A DNA stretch of 64,000 bases, from NCBI RefSeq assembly GCF_017377575.1, contig NZ_JAFREM010000048.1, forward strand, positions 1-64,000. Direction: 5' to 3'. Positions within the stretch are counted from its first letter, which is position 1. Each line of letters begins with the position of its first letter. The position numbers and the translations under genes were made by a program. This document shows positions 1 through 7,116 of this stretch, one piece after another. The notes beneath the pieces were generated by a model that worked only from the letters and a program-made list of their open reading frames with translations, did no database searches and was not told the DNA's origin. This stretch comes from Candidatus Enterococcus moelleringii. GTDB lineage: Bacteria > Bacillota > Bacilli > Lactobacillales > Enterococcaceae.

Positions 1-105
1 CAATGGGCGGAAGAAAAAGAAGCGAAAAAAATCAAGAAGGCGCTAGATAAAAAGAAACCTGGGAAGAAGAAACCCGGGAAGAAAAAACCGAAGAAGAAAC
101 GGTGA
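1..105 (+). CDS. C-terminal end of a Lys-rich protein (5' end outside window)
   Basis: The window opens inside a reading frame that runs 34 codons to a TGA. What is visible is an extremely basic tail with repeated KKPGKK units ending KKPKKKR. Lys-rich tails of this type occur on DEAD-box RNA helicases, RNase R and other RNA-binding proteins of Gram-positive bacteria, but no catalytic domain is in view, so the family cannot be named. The tail probably binds nucleic acid or ribosomes; this is inference from charge only. Confidence 0.6.
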   Translation, partial: QWAEEKEAKKIKKALDKKKPGKKKPGKKKPKKKR

Positions 106-147
106 TGGGAGTTGCTTTACTAAGAACAACTTTAATCGAAAACAAAT

Positions 148-169
148 AAGCCCTTGAAAACAAGAGCTT
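148..169 (-). terminator. weak hairpin after the phzF remnant
   Basis: AAGCCCTTG and CAAGAGCTT pair around an AAAA loop with one mismatch. On the minus strand a loosely T-rich stretch follows. It lies between the tail of the plus-strand gene ending at 105 and the minus-strand phzF remnant, so it could serve either. Confidence 0.35.
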
Positions 170-189
170 TAGGCACTACAGAGGGCGGA

Positions 190-631
190 TCATGCCCATT
201 CACCTTTGGCAACTAAATGAACATTGCCGCCAACATAAATTTCATAAGTATCTTTGATTAAGGATGCCTCAATGTGAAGCAAGGAAGGACGATTGATTTC
301 GATCCCCTGCCGAAGGTTGTATTGAAGCTGATTTTTCCCAAAATAATTGTACTTCAGCAGATAGGCGGCCAAATTGCCATTGGCACTGCCAGTCGCTGGA
401 TCTTCTGTGATACCGGCATCTGGCATAATGACCCGAACATAAAGGTCACTGCATCAACGGATTTTAACGGAATTATTGTACAAGGCAATCCAGTGGAGAC
501 TAATTGAATCGGATAATCAGAGTCAATATCCTCTTCACTAAGATTAAAAATGGCAGCCATTTCCGGAACCGCGATCGCTTCTTTCAATGATTTACCGAAT
601 ACCGGCTGATTCTGCTGGCTTTCGCCTATTG
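190..631 (-). pseudogene. PhzF-family isomerase remnant, truncated and frameshifted
   Basis: The C-terminal part encodes the PhzF hallmark EDPATGSANGNLAAYL, seen in PhzF/YddE-type diaminopimelate-epimerase-fold isomerases. The upstream half (GESQQNQPVFGKSL onward) is in a different frame. The two halves join near 440-450, where the sequence slips from ...KSVDAV to ...DLYVRVIMPDAG, so an indel has broken the gene. The 5' half of the gene is missing: homology stops at about 631, directly against an IS91-type transposase fragment. A full PhzF is about 260-300 residues; about 145 remain. The protein is not expected to work. Confidence 0.8.
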
Positions 632-632
632 T

Positions 633-857
633 TCAAGTGGGACAAAACTTTCCACGACATTTTAAAGGAACAAACTTTGTGGTATGGCATCCTTCGCAGA
701 CAAACAAGCGGTATCCTTTTCGAATATCTCCACAATAACTGAATTTGTTTACTTCTCGCTTGACAATTGGTCGAATCCGGCGTCCATGAGTAGCAACAAA
801 ATTATCCCAATTGTGGTATTCGTCGAAAAAGGTTGCTTCGAGGATATTTGCTTTCAT
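633..857 (-). pseudogene. IS91-type transposase, N-terminal zinc-binding fragment
   Basis: The 74 residues start MKANILEATFFDEY and contain CGDIRKGYRLFVCEGC followed by KCRGKFCPT. This is the Cys-rich N-terminal zinc-binding domain placed before the HUH nuclease domain in IS91-family transposases. The frame ends at the junction with the phzF remnant: after CPT the expected next Cys codon TG- becomes TGA. The catalytic domain is absent, so this is a dead fragment. The blunt fusion to phzF suggests a deletion or one-ended transposition event. Confidence 0.75.
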
Positions 858-892
858 AGGATTATTTTACTAGTTCAAAAAAAATGAAAAGG

Positions 893-930
893 GTCAAGAA
901 GACTGGTGTTACAGCCTTCTTGACTCTATA
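893..930. terminator. hairpin with T/A-rich tails on both sides
   Basis: GTCAAGAAG at 893-901 pairs with CTTCTTGAC at 916-924, with extra pairing inside. On the plus strand the T-rich TATATTTTTTAT follows; on the minus strand a T-run also follows (the complement of the A-rich tract at 877-890). It may terminate in both directions between the transposase fragment and the SDR gene. Confidence 0.5.
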
Positions 931-952
931 TTTTTTATACTTTCTTTACTGT

Positions 953-1001
953 CAAAAAAACCTTAGCAATAATTCAGCATAAAACTGAATAATCGCTAAG
1001 G
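953..1001 (-). terminator. terminator of the SDR gene
   Basis: A 17-bp stem with one mismatch (961-977 against 985-1001, outer bases CCTTAGC) has a 7-nt loop and a run of seven T on the minus strand. This is a textbook intrinsic terminator 34 bp past the SDR stop codon. Confidence 0.85.
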
Positions 1002-1034
1002 TCATTTCCAACCATAAAATTACATCTGTTCTTT

Positions 1035-1775
1035 TTAAGGCATTACAAATCCGCCATTTGGCGAAATAGTCTGACCAGTTAAATAAGGTGCGCTAATAAT
1101 ATATTCCATACAACCAGAAATATCCGAAACATCTCCAATTTTGCCTAATGGAATTCCTGATGCCAAAGCATTCAATTCATCTTGATTTACACCTTTAAGC
1201 ATGTCACTCATAATCATTCCTGGTGCAATGGCATTGACTCGCACTTTACGTCCAGCATATTCCAGCGCCAGTGCACGGGTCAATCCCAAGACGCCGCTCT
1301 TCGCTGCACAGTAGTCGGCTTGGTTTTCTACACCGATTAACCCACCGATTGATGAGGTGTTGATAATGCACGAATCATGATCCACCATGTGAGGCAGGGT
1401 CAGGTGACACATGTGCAATAAGCTCATCAAGTTCGTATTGATAACCGCTGTATACTGCTCTTTCGTAATATCGATAAAATTGCAATTGTTAGTAATTCCG
1501 GCATTATTAACCAGAACATCGATCTTTTCACCAAATTTATCAATAGCTGCCTTCACTAACGCTTCGCAATCTTCATACTTGCTGACGTCCGCTCGAACCA
1601 CCAACGTACCCACACCATATTTTTCCTCGATGTCTTTCGCCAGGTCTTCCGAGATAACTTTGGAGCTGTCACTAACATAATTGATGACGACGTTATAGCC
1701 CATCTCGCCTAATTTCCGTGACATAGCATTGCCGATTCCCCGTGATCCTCCTGTTATTACCGCTGTTTTGCTCAT
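1035..1775 (-). CDS. SDR-family oxidoreductase (FabG / acetoacetyl-CoA reductase-like)
   Basis: The 246-residue protein is a classical short-chain dehydrogenase/reductase. It has the N-terminal dinucleotide motif TGGSRGIG (residues 8-15), the NNAG motif near residue 91, the catalytic Ser in NTSSIGG and the YCAAK active site. FabG-type enzymes reduce 3-oxoacyl-ACP or acetoacetyl-CoA with NAD(P)H, but the family is broad. The gene stands alone with its own terminator and is not next to fatty-acid genes, so a role outside core lipid synthesis is likely. The start is supported by AGGGGG seven bases before the ATG. Confidence 0.8.
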   Translation of the reverse strand: MSKTAVITGGSRGIGNAMSRKLGEMGYNVVINYVSDSSKVISEDLAKDIEEKYGVGTLVVRADVSKYEDCEALVKAAIDKFGEKIDVLVNNAGITNNCNFIDITKEQYTAVINTNLMSLLHMCHLTLPHMVDHDSCIINTSSIGGLIGVENQADYCAAKSGVLGLTRALALEYAGRKVRVNAIAPGMIMSDMLKGVNQDELNALASGIPLGKIGDVSDISGCMEYIISAPYLTGQTISPNGGFVMP

Positions 1776-1935
1776 TTTGTTACCCCCTCATTTTTTATGG
1801 TACCAATTACTAGTTTAGCATAAACAAAGTTGGAATATTCAGAAAATTTTATTTATAAAAGATTTTTTTTGTATTTAACTATCTATCTGTCTTTTTACAC
1901 AAACAGCTGGCACTAATTTTCTTTTAAAAGAGCAA

Positions 1936-1990
1936 ACAAAAAACCTTAGCAATTTACCAGCCGAAGACTGAAAGATTGCTAAGATTTTTT
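1936..1990 (-). terminator. terminator after the 72-aa gene
   Basis: CTTAGCAAT (1945-1953) pairs with ATTGCTAAG (1975-1983), with partial pairing inside. T-runs follow on both strands. It shares the CTTAGCAAT stem word with the terminator at 953-1001. Confidence 0.75.
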
Positions 1991-1998
1991 TAAATGCC

Positions 1999-2217
1999 TT
2001 AGTTAGTGGTTAATTTGCCATAACTAATGACGGTTTTTTCGTTTTGAGCCTTTTCATTAGGCAAGTCTTTCAGATTGATAATCGCTGAATTGACCAATAA
2101 AACTGCTACTTCGCCGCTGCGCATCACTTTTTTATGAGTGAAAAATACTTCTTGTCCCTCACTAAAATCTTTGCTTTTTTCTGAAGGTACGGTTTGTCTC
2201 CATCCATTGAATCCCAT
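1999..2217 (-). CDS. small protein of unknown function
   Basis: The 72-residue frame begins MGFNGWRQTVPSEK and has no signal peptide or membrane segment. The central part (residues about 24-50) is hydrophobic and beta-rich in appearance, ending in a polar tail. It is preceded by AAAGGGG nine bases before the ATG and followed by a strong terminator, so it is probably a genuine single-gene transcript. I do not recognise the family. Confidence 0.6.
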   Translation of the reverse strand: MGFNGWRQTVPSEKSKDFSEGQEVFFTHKKVMRSGEVAVLLVNSAIINLKDLPNEKAQNEKTVISYGKLTTN

Positions 2218-2273
2218 TGAGAATAGCCCCTTTTCTTTGTCTAAAGCATCGGTGTAACAACGTGTGGCAATTT

Positions 2274-2313
2274 TGAAAAAAAGAAGCGACCCAAAACTTT
2301 TTGGATCGCTTCT
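2274..2313 (-). terminator. terminator of the cold-shock gene
   Basis: AGAAGCGATCC pairs with GGGTCGCTTCT around an A/T-rich loop, followed on the minus strand by seven T. It lies directly after the csp stop codon. Confidence 0.85.
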
Positions 2314-2325
2314 GACTAGTTTAAA

Positions 2326-2526
2326 TTAGTTTTTGAAGATGTTAGTTGCTTGTAAGCCGCGTTGGCCTTCTTCAACGTCGAAAGTCACTGCTTGACCTTC
2401 GTCTAAAGTTTTGAAGCCGTCACCTTGGATAGCTGAGAAGTGTGCGAACACATCTTGTCCGTTATCTTGAGTAATAAAACCAAAACCTTTGTCTGCATTA
2501 AACCATTTCACTGTACCTGTATTCAT
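2326..2526 (-). CDS. cspA: cold-shock protein (CspA family)
   Basis: The 66-residue protein is a single cold-shock domain. It begins [18 protein letters not shown] and carries RNP1 (KGFGFI) and RNP2 (DVFAHF), the aromatic surfaces that bind single-stranded RNA/DNA. It acts as an RNA chaperone that melts mRNA structure. The start was placed at the internal Met because AGGAGG lies nine bases before it and the family always starts at the MxxGTVKW motif; ten upstream in-frame residues are leader. The 236 bp up to the next gene leave room for the long structured leader usual for csp mRNAs. Confidence 0.93.
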   Translation of the reverse strand: MNTGTVKWFNADKGFGFITQDNGQDVFAHFSAIQGDGFKTLDEGQAVTFDVEEGQRGLQATNIFKN

Positions 2527-2743
2527 ATTGTGTATCCTCCTAGTGCTTATGCACATATAATTTTTTGCAATATCTTGTTGCTAAAAATGAAGAATGACAA
2601 CACCCATACGAATGAAATGACTCTTTGTTTTAACTGAACAAATCTACTACATCTATTAATATACACCCATTAAGCAGATATGTATACCTATCTAGGCCTT
2701 AAACCCAAATATACTGCTTTTCTTACGTGTTCCTTAATGTTTG

Positions 2744-2759
2744 ACGACAAATTTGTCGT
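2744..2759. repeat. perfect 16-bp palindrome
   Basis: ACGACAAATTTGTCGT is self-complementary. On the plus strand it is followed by six T, so it would make a short terminator, yet no plus-strand gene reads into it. On the minus strand it sits four bases after the stop codon of the 97-aa membrane gene. It could be a terminator core or an operator for the csp leader. Confidence 0.5.
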
Positions 2760-2762
2760 TTT

Positions 2763-3056
2763 TTAGCTAAAAAGCGCCAGAATGAAGAATATTAGGGAAA
2801 TAGCCACACATACATAGCCAGCGAATTTACCACACTTGATTTCAACAGCCGATAATTCATTCCTGTCTCTCGAAACCATGGTGGAAAGGAAGTAGTATTT
2901 TTTGAAAAGAATCAATGCTGCCATCATGCCCAGAACGCTACCCAGAATCAAATTTCCATAAACAGGCGACAGCATGCCCCACGACATAAACAAAATAGGT
3001 CCTGCGAACAAGACAACAAAGGTTACTAAAATGATTCTTTTCTTTGCGATACTCAT
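2763..3056 (-). CDS. small integral membrane protein, unknown function
   Basis: The 97-residue protein has three predicted transmembrane segments (about residues 8-27, 33-52 and 76-96) and a charged loop (about 53-75) with KKYYF and SRDRNE. A GGAGG site eight bases before the ATG supports the start. No family is recognised. It is transcribed toward csp but is separated from it by the palindrome at 2744. Confidence 0.6.
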   Translation of the reverse strand: MSIAKKRIILVTFVVLFAGPILFMSWGMLSPVYGNLILGSVLGMMAALILFKKYYFLSTMVSRDRNELSAVEIKCGKFAGYVCVAISLIFFILALFS

Positions 3057-3192
3057 CTTACACGTTCCTCCTCATAAAAAATCCCTTGCACCAATCTTCA
3101 CCTAAAATGATAAACAATCTAAACGTGATTGTAAAGGCACATACATGAACGAAAATCCCTTCGATTCATTTTTTCTGACCCGTCAACCAACC

Positions 3193-3221
3193 AGTGCAAC
3201 TCAGTCCCTCTAAAGTGCAAC
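3193..3221 (+). promoter_or_regulatory. direct repeats, candidate LytTR-regulator site
   Basis: AGTGCAAC occurs at 3193-3200 and again at 3214-3221, exactly 21 bp apart, two helical turns on the same face. LytTR-domain regulators typically bind paired direct repeats with about this spacing. A possible -10 (TATGAT, 3259-3264) has no good -35 at 3236-3241, as expected of an activator-dependent promoter. The match to the general LytTR consensus is only partial. Confidence 0.45.
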
Positions 3222-3306
3222 AAAGGAAAAAGTGGTAGAAACTCCTAACAAGATTCCTTATGATGATTTTAGAAGCAAAGCAAAAGAAGGATTGGAGGAA
3301 CACAAA

Positions 3307-4266
3307 ATGAAAAAATCAATCAAAAAGAAATTAATCATCGGAGTAAGTATTTTGATGGGCAGCATCGTCATTGCGGGTCTCGGAGCTAGTTATTATTTTG
3401 GCAAACTGGTAGTCGAAGGCTTATTTTATCAAAACGACGGAAATGATACGAAAAACAACAGTCTTGTGCAGTTGGAAGAATGGGGCTACGACTTAGAAGC
3501 TTTCAATGCCAAATACTCTGGCAAAGATTTTAATCTGGAAGCCGAAGATGGCAATACTGTTCCGGTTACTTTTTTCAGCACGGACGATAATGAGAATAAG
3601 GATACCGCGATCTTGATCCATGGTGCAGGCGGCGACCACGTGTTTGTTTCGCCTTTGGCTGAGATGTATTTAGAAAACGGCTGGAATGTACTATCCTTTG
3701 ACACCCGAGGCCACGGCGATAACGAAAGTCCTTTGGTAACTTTCGGCTATTTGGAACGATTTGATGTCAGTGCCATTGTTGACTACGCTGAAGAGATAAC
3801 TAACAATAAAAAAATCGTGGTTCACGGTCAATCCATGGGTGGTGCCACTGCCGGAATGTACGCAGCAACGGAGCATGCGGCCGAGCATACGGATGCCATT
3901 ATCATGGACTCGCCGGTGTACAGTATGGAAGAAATGTTCGTGGGCGTTTGGCAAGAAATGGAGGATACCGAAGACATTCCCCTACCTTATATCATTGCTT
4001 GCGGGAATTTATATATGAAGCTAAATCACGGCTTTACCTTTAAAGATGTTGAAATCACGGAGCAACAAAAATATAATGAAGTCAAAACCTTGGTCATTAA
4101 CAGCGCTCAGGATGACATTTGTTCGCCGGAAAAAGTGGTGGCCTTATATGACAATGTGGCTTCTGCCGATAAAGAACTTGTCACCATCAATACCGAACAT
4201 ATCAAAGGCATTTTTGACCAAAAGGAAGAATACGAAACAGCCGTTATGCAATTTTTATCAAATTAA
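3307..4266 (+). CDS. membrane-anchored alpha/beta hydrolase
   Basis: The 319-residue protein has a basic N-terminus and one transmembrane helix (about residues 9-32), placing the catalytic domain outside the membrane. Hydrolase landmarks are the oxyanion-hole region IHGAGGDH, DTRGHGDNES, the nucleophile elbow GQSMGG, an acidic residue in SAQDDICSP and the likely catalytic His in NTEHIKG. Substrate is unknown; the family includes esterases and peptidases. I chose the ATG at 3307, preceded by GGAGG, over the in-frame GTG at 3232, which has no site and would give a poor leader. It is 16 bp upstream of the LytTR gene and probably heads that operon. Confidence 0.85.
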   Translation: MKKSIKKKLIIGVSILMGSIVIAGLGASYYFGKLVVEGLFYQNDGNDTKNNSLVQLEEWGYDLEAFNAKYSGKDFNLEAEDGNTVPVTFFSTDDNENKDTAILIHGAGGDHVFVSPLAEMYLENGWNVLSFDTRGHGDNESPLVTFGYLERFDVSAIVDYAEEITNNKKIVVHGQSMGGATAGMYAATEHAAEHTDAIIMDSPVYSMEEMFVGVWQEMEDTEDIPLPYIIACGNLYMKLNHGFTFKDVEITEQQKYNEVKTLVINSAQDDICSPEKVVALYDNVASADKELVTINTEHIKGIFDQKEEYETAVMQFLSN

Positions 4267-4282
4267 CCATTGGAGCTGACTT

Positions 4283-4741
4283 ATGCGGATCAAACTATTT
4301 CAAGAGAAAACCCTTGAAGAAGACCGAGCAGAAATCTATTACCGAGAGATGACTGTGGAAATCGAAAAAGTGTGCCAATTGCTGGAAGGAGCCACGCCGC
4401 AACTTTATGGTCTGGAGGATGGCCAGCAGATTCTGCTGAAGCTGGAGGAAATTTACTATATCGATACTGTCGACAAAAAAACCTTTGCGTACTTAAAGGA
4501 GCAGGTCTATCAAATCCAAGGCAGCTTGTCTTTTCTCGAAACGGCTTTGTCCCAGCATGGCTTTTGCCGCATCAGCAAAGCCAACATCGTCAATATTCAG
4601 CATATCCACAAAGTGAAATCCGAACCCAACATGCGGCTGAAAGTGGTGTTGACTAACCAAGAGGAGTTAGTGATCAGCCGTTATTATCGCAAGCCGTTTC
4701 AAAACTACTTAACGAAAGTACGAGGAATTTTGCATGACTAA
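4283..4741 (+). CDS. LytTR-domain DNA-binding regulator
   Basis: The 152-residue protein has no receiver domain. Residues about 50-148 form a LytTR DNA-binding domain, with the recognisable stretches EEIYYIDTVDKKTFAYL, FCRISKANIVNIQHI and LVISRYYRKPF. Stand-alone LytTR proteins paired with a membrane protein form LytTR regulatory systems (for example HdrRM and BrsRM of streptococci), in which the membrane partner restrains the regulator. Its stop overlaps the start of the DUF3021 gene by 8 bp, fitting such a pair. The direct repeats at 3193-3221 are the obvious candidate target. Confidence 0.88.
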   Translation: MRIKLFQEKTLEEDRAEIYYREMTVEIEKVCQLLEGATPQLYGLEDGQQILLKLEEIYYIDTVDKKTFAYLKEQVYQIQGSLSFLETALSQHGFCRISKANIVNIQHIHKVKSEPNMRLKVVLTNQEELVISRYYRKPFQNYLTKVRGILHD

Positions 4742-5165
4742 AGCCCGTTTAAAAGAAATGCTGTTGGTAATTTCTGTCAGCTATACGATTATCTCTTTAG
4801 GCACCAGCCTGTTTGATGCGGTACTTTCTGGCAGCGGTGAAGAATTTTCCCGGTTGCTATTCAAGTTTATCTGTACCGTGATTGCGGTAAGTATTCTTTA
4901 TACCCATCCGATGCTGGAACGCTTGTCTCCATTGGCAATGATCCTGCTTCAGTATGTGGCTGCCATGCTGCTGGTATTTTTAACGATCTGGATTAGCAGC
5001 TTTTTTGAAGAAATCCACGAATCCGGTTATTTCGATGCCTTCCGATCCTTTACGATTATTTATATCATCGGTGCTGTTGCCTATTATGTTGGCCTTCATC
5101 TGGATGTTCGCAAACAAAATAAATTGCTGCAGGAAATTCAAGCGGGACAGAATAAATTACATTAA
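4734..5165 (+). CDS. DUF3021-type four-helix membrane protein
   Basis: The 143-residue protein has four hydrophobic helices (about residues 10-30, 40-57, 66-87 and 100-121) and a short charged C-terminal tail. It matches the DUF3021 pattern, a family regularly encoded next to LytTR regulators. GAGGAA lies a few bases before the ATG, inside the end of the LytTR gene, so the two are translationally coupled. By analogy with HdrM/BrsM it may sequester or inhibit the regulator at the membrane; nothing in the sequence proves this. Confidence 0.8.
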   Translation: MTKARLKEMLLVISVSYTIISLGTSLFDAVLSGSGEEFSRLLFKFICTVIAVSILYTHPMLERLSPLAMILLQYVAAMLLVFLTIWISSFFEEIHESGYFDAFRSFTIIYIIGAVAYYVGLHLDVRKQNKLLQEIQAGQNKLH

Positions 5166-5175
5166 TATAAATGAA

Positions 5176-5215
5176 AAACTGCTGCTGAGTATTTTGGGCT
5201 CAACAGCAGTTTTTT
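5176..5215 (+). terminator. terminator of the hydrolase-LytTR-DUF3021 operon
   Basis: AAACTGCTGCTGAG pairs with CTCAACAGCAGTTT (one mismatch) and a T-run follows. It sits ten bases after the DUF3021 stop and ends the three-gene unit. Confidence 0.88.
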
Positions 5216-5221
5216 GATCAA

Positions 5222-5563
5222 TTATTGCGGTGAACACTCCTTGTTTATTTCTTTCTCAAGTTCTGTTCGTGTCATTATCGGTTCGCTCATAGTCTCTACA
5301 CTTAATTTTTGGAGCGCTTTTGAGACTTCTTTCTTTCGCTGCGAAAATTTGTTAACTAAATCTTCTCCGGTTACACCTTGGCTAACCAGCTCGTGTAAAA
5401 CTTCAGTATCGAAATCCAAAAAATCATCCTCGGATTTGATGAATTCATAAAAAATACCGGTAGGAAATAGCTTTGCTTCCATCGTCATATCCTCATCAAT
5501 ATTGAATTCTTTCGGGACAGTTACCGTAATAGAGTTTCCTTGTTTGCGTGTTTTTATCTTCAC
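5222..5563 (-). CDS. AbrB/MazE-like protein (candidate antitoxin)
   Basis: The N-terminal segment KIKTRKQGNSITVTVPKEFNI is the swapped-hairpin SpoVT-AbrB fold found in MazE-type antitoxins. The acidic C-terminal half (about residues 45-113) is the usual flexible toxin-binding or oligomerising part. The start is taken at GTG 5563, which has GGAGG seven bases upstream; a longer frame reaches 5590. The XRE gene ends 31 bp upstream on the same strand, so the two form an operon. No toxin gene of the usual kind follows: the frame ends against the convergent terminator at 5176-5215. Local base composition looks more AT-rich than neighbouring genes, suggesting acquisition. Confidence 0.7.
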   Translation of the reverse strand: MKIKTRKQGNSITVTVPKEFNIDEDMTMEAKLFPTGIFYEFIKSEDDFLDFDTEVLHELVSQGVTGEDLVNKFSQRKKEVSKALQKLSVETMSEPIMTRTELEKEINKECSPQ

Positions 5564-5620
5564 TTTCACCCCTCCATTATTCCATTTCATTTACTTCCCT
5601 AAAAGTATCATGAAGAATTT

Positions 5621-6310
5621 CTACTGATCCCCAAGTTTATAAGAAGCTAACTCTTCAGCAATCTCATCTATTTCTACATTCGCCAAATCATTCAGTAATC
5701 GTACTTGTTCAATCTGATGCGGCTCAGTCTCTTTCCCTAATAATTTTAGCCGAACTTCTACCGGAATGAGTAAAGTCAAAATGATTTGTGAAGAGCCTGA
5801 AGCAGGGCCTACCCCTTGTTCCCAACGACGAATTGTCGTCACTTTTACATTCAATTTTTTGGCAAGTTCTTCTTGACGCATATTCCAGTATGCTCGCAGA
5901 TTCTTGTAAAATTCCTTATTTTCAAAATGCTTCCCTCTTTTAATGATTCGATAAAGACTGGCAGAATAATATTCTTTTCTGCGAGCGTTGACTTCATTTA
6001 TCAAATCTTGATCTATTATTATCGATATCTCCTTCAACACCTCATTTTGTTCACCAAATAAAATTTTATCTAAATCCTCTTCATCTATTCTGTATTTTTC
6101 AAAAAGGTATTCATCTCGATAATTTAGTTTTTGCAAATTCCAATTAATTCGTCGACCTATCTCTAGAAAGTCTTTTTCTTTATCGTCTACCTGATCAATT
6201 GGTTTTTCTTTTTTTAAAACTAAGTAATCATCGTTCTCTTCAGTCAAAAAATCTATAATCCTCCATCCAACAAACGCTTCATTTTGTTTTTGAGAATCAT
6301 CTATTTTCAT
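5621..6310 (-). CDS. XRE-type regulator with a long N-terminal extension
   Basis: The 229-residue protein carries a helix-turn-helix in its last third (about residues 135-185: FYKNLRAYWNMRQEELAKK then VTTIRRWEQGVG). The first 130 residues are charged, with no recognised domain. GGAGG eight bases before the ATG supports the start. XRE-type proteins with a C-terminal HTH are often antitoxins or autorepressors. Here the gene precedes an AbrB-like gene, so both members look like DNA binders; the N-terminal half could hold a separate activity. A nested dyad upstream (6375-6427) is a candidate operator. Confidence 0.75.
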   Translation of the reverse strand: MKIDDSQKQNEAFVGWRIIDFLTEENDDYLVLKKEKPIDQVDDKEKDFLEIGRRINWNLQKLNYRDEYLFEKYRIDEEDLDKILFGEQNEVLKEISIIIDQDLINEVNARRKEYYSASLYRIIKRGKHFENKEFYKNLRAYWNMRQEELAKKLNVKVTTIRRWEQGVGPASGSSQIILTLLIPVEVRLKLLGKETEPHQIEQVRLLNDLANVEIDEIAEELASYKLGDQ

Positions 6311-6374
6311 GTGGCTTTCCTCCTACCCAACCCCCTGAAAGAAACATCATAATATAAACGAGGTAACATATTAT

Positions 6375-6427
6375 ATTACTGTTCTTCTATGATTTTACCA
6401 TAGACTTTCAGAAGGAAGAACAGTAAT
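6375..6427. promoter_or_regulatory. nested inverted repeat upstream of the XRE gene
   Basis: ATTACTGTTCTTC (6375-6387) and GAAGAACAGTAAT (6415-6427) form a perfect 13-bp inverted repeat around a 27-bp spacer, which itself contains TATG...CATA. It lies 65-117 bp before the XRE start codon. The wide spacing suits two dimer half-sites or a looped operator more than a terminator. Confidence 0.55.
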
Positions 6428-6468
6428 CAAAAAATATATATTAGTTTATTCTCGCTTTCATTTGTGAA

Positions 6469-6497
6469 CAAAAAAAGACAGCCATCTCTGACCGTCT
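6469..6497 (-). terminator. terminator of the EIIA gene
   Basis: AGACGGTCA pairs with TGGCTGTCT (two mismatches) around GAGA, followed on the minus strand by a run of seven T. Confidence 0.8.
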
Positions 6498-6505
6498 TCC
6501 TTCTA

Positions 6506-6973
6506 TTATAATTCAGCGACTAAGTCACCTTGATTCGACAAATCGAATTTGCCTTTTTCCCCTTTGTCCAAACTAGGGAAGACCACCATGACATCTGTGC
6601 CTTTACCAGCTTCTTTAATAGAAACAAAATCAACCGTGGCGATTTTTTGTTGAGCAGTTACCTTGTCGCCGGCTTGGACTAAAATCTCAAACCCTTCTCC
6701 CTTTAGCTCAACAGTGTCGGTTCCGATGTGGATCAGAATCTCCAGCCCTTTGTCCCCTTTAATCGTTAAGGCGTGCTTAGTTGGAAAAACACTTTCAATT
6801 GTTCCGTCAATTGGTGAGACAATCTCATTAGAATCCGGCTGAACTGCGAAGCCTATTCCCATCATTTCACTGGAAAACACTTCATCGGCTACTTCTTGCA
6901 GCGATACCACGGTTCCCGATACCGGTTGGTACACCTTCACTGGACTTTTCTTTTTGAATAATTTGTTAAACAA
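6506..6973 (-). CDS. crr: PTS glucose-type EIIA component
   Basis: The 155-residue protein is a stand-alone EIIA-Glc domain. It contains SPIDGTIESVFPTKHA and the phosphoryl-accepting His in LEILIHIGTDTVEL. It takes phosphate from HPr and passes it to EIIB of glucose- or beta-glucoside-family permeases that lack their own IIA. The start is TTG 6973, six bases after AGGAGG; a longer in-frame extension to 7015 spans that site and is unlikely. The gene is not next to any EIIBC gene, so it probably acts in trans, possibly also as a regulatory EIIA. A one-mismatch cre lies over its putative promoter. Confidence 0.87.
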   Translation of the reverse strand: MFNKLFKKKSPVKVYQPVSGTVVSLQEVADEVFSSEMMGIGFAVQPDSNEIVSPIDGTIESVFPTKHALTIKGDKGLEILIHIGTDTVELKGEGFEILVQAGDKVTAQQKIATVDFVSIKEAGKGTDVMVVFPSLDKGEKGKFDLSNQGDLVAEL

Positions 6974-7031
6974 AGAAATTCCTCCTCTAATCGTCATCAA
7001 GTTATTGATTCGCATCGTTTATTACTACTTT

Positions 7032-7070
7032 ATCATACCGCATTTCTCAAAATGTAGAAAACGTTTTTAA
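7032..7070 (-). promoter_or_regulatory. putative crr promoter with cre-like site
   Basis: On the minus strand, TATGAT (7032-7037) is a good -10. The region where a -35 would lie overlaps TTAAAAACGTTTTCT (7056-7070), which matches the CcpA cre consensus WTGNAANCGNWNNCW at all but one defined position. The -35 itself is poor. Confidence 0.45.
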
Positions 7071-7080
7071 TCCTAATCCC

Positions 7081-7110
7081 AAAAAAGAAACAGCACCCAT
7101 GCACCGTTTC
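7081..7110 (-). terminator. terminator of the 148-aa gene
   Basis: GAAACGGTGC pairs with GCTGTTTC-side bases around ATGGGT, followed by six T on the minus strand. It starts just past the stop codon at 7117. Confidence 0.75.
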
Positions 7111-7116
7111 TTCCTG

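Noticed and set aside
3232-3306. GTG start 25 codons upstream of the hydrolase
   Set aside because: No ribosome site; it places charged residues before a clear signal-anchor helix, whereas the ATG at 3307 has GGAGG.
5222-6310. Classical MazEF or HigBA toxin-antitoxin locus
   Set aside because: An AbrB/MazE-like gene is present but no MazF or RelE-type toxin gene flanks it; kept only as a possible unusual module.
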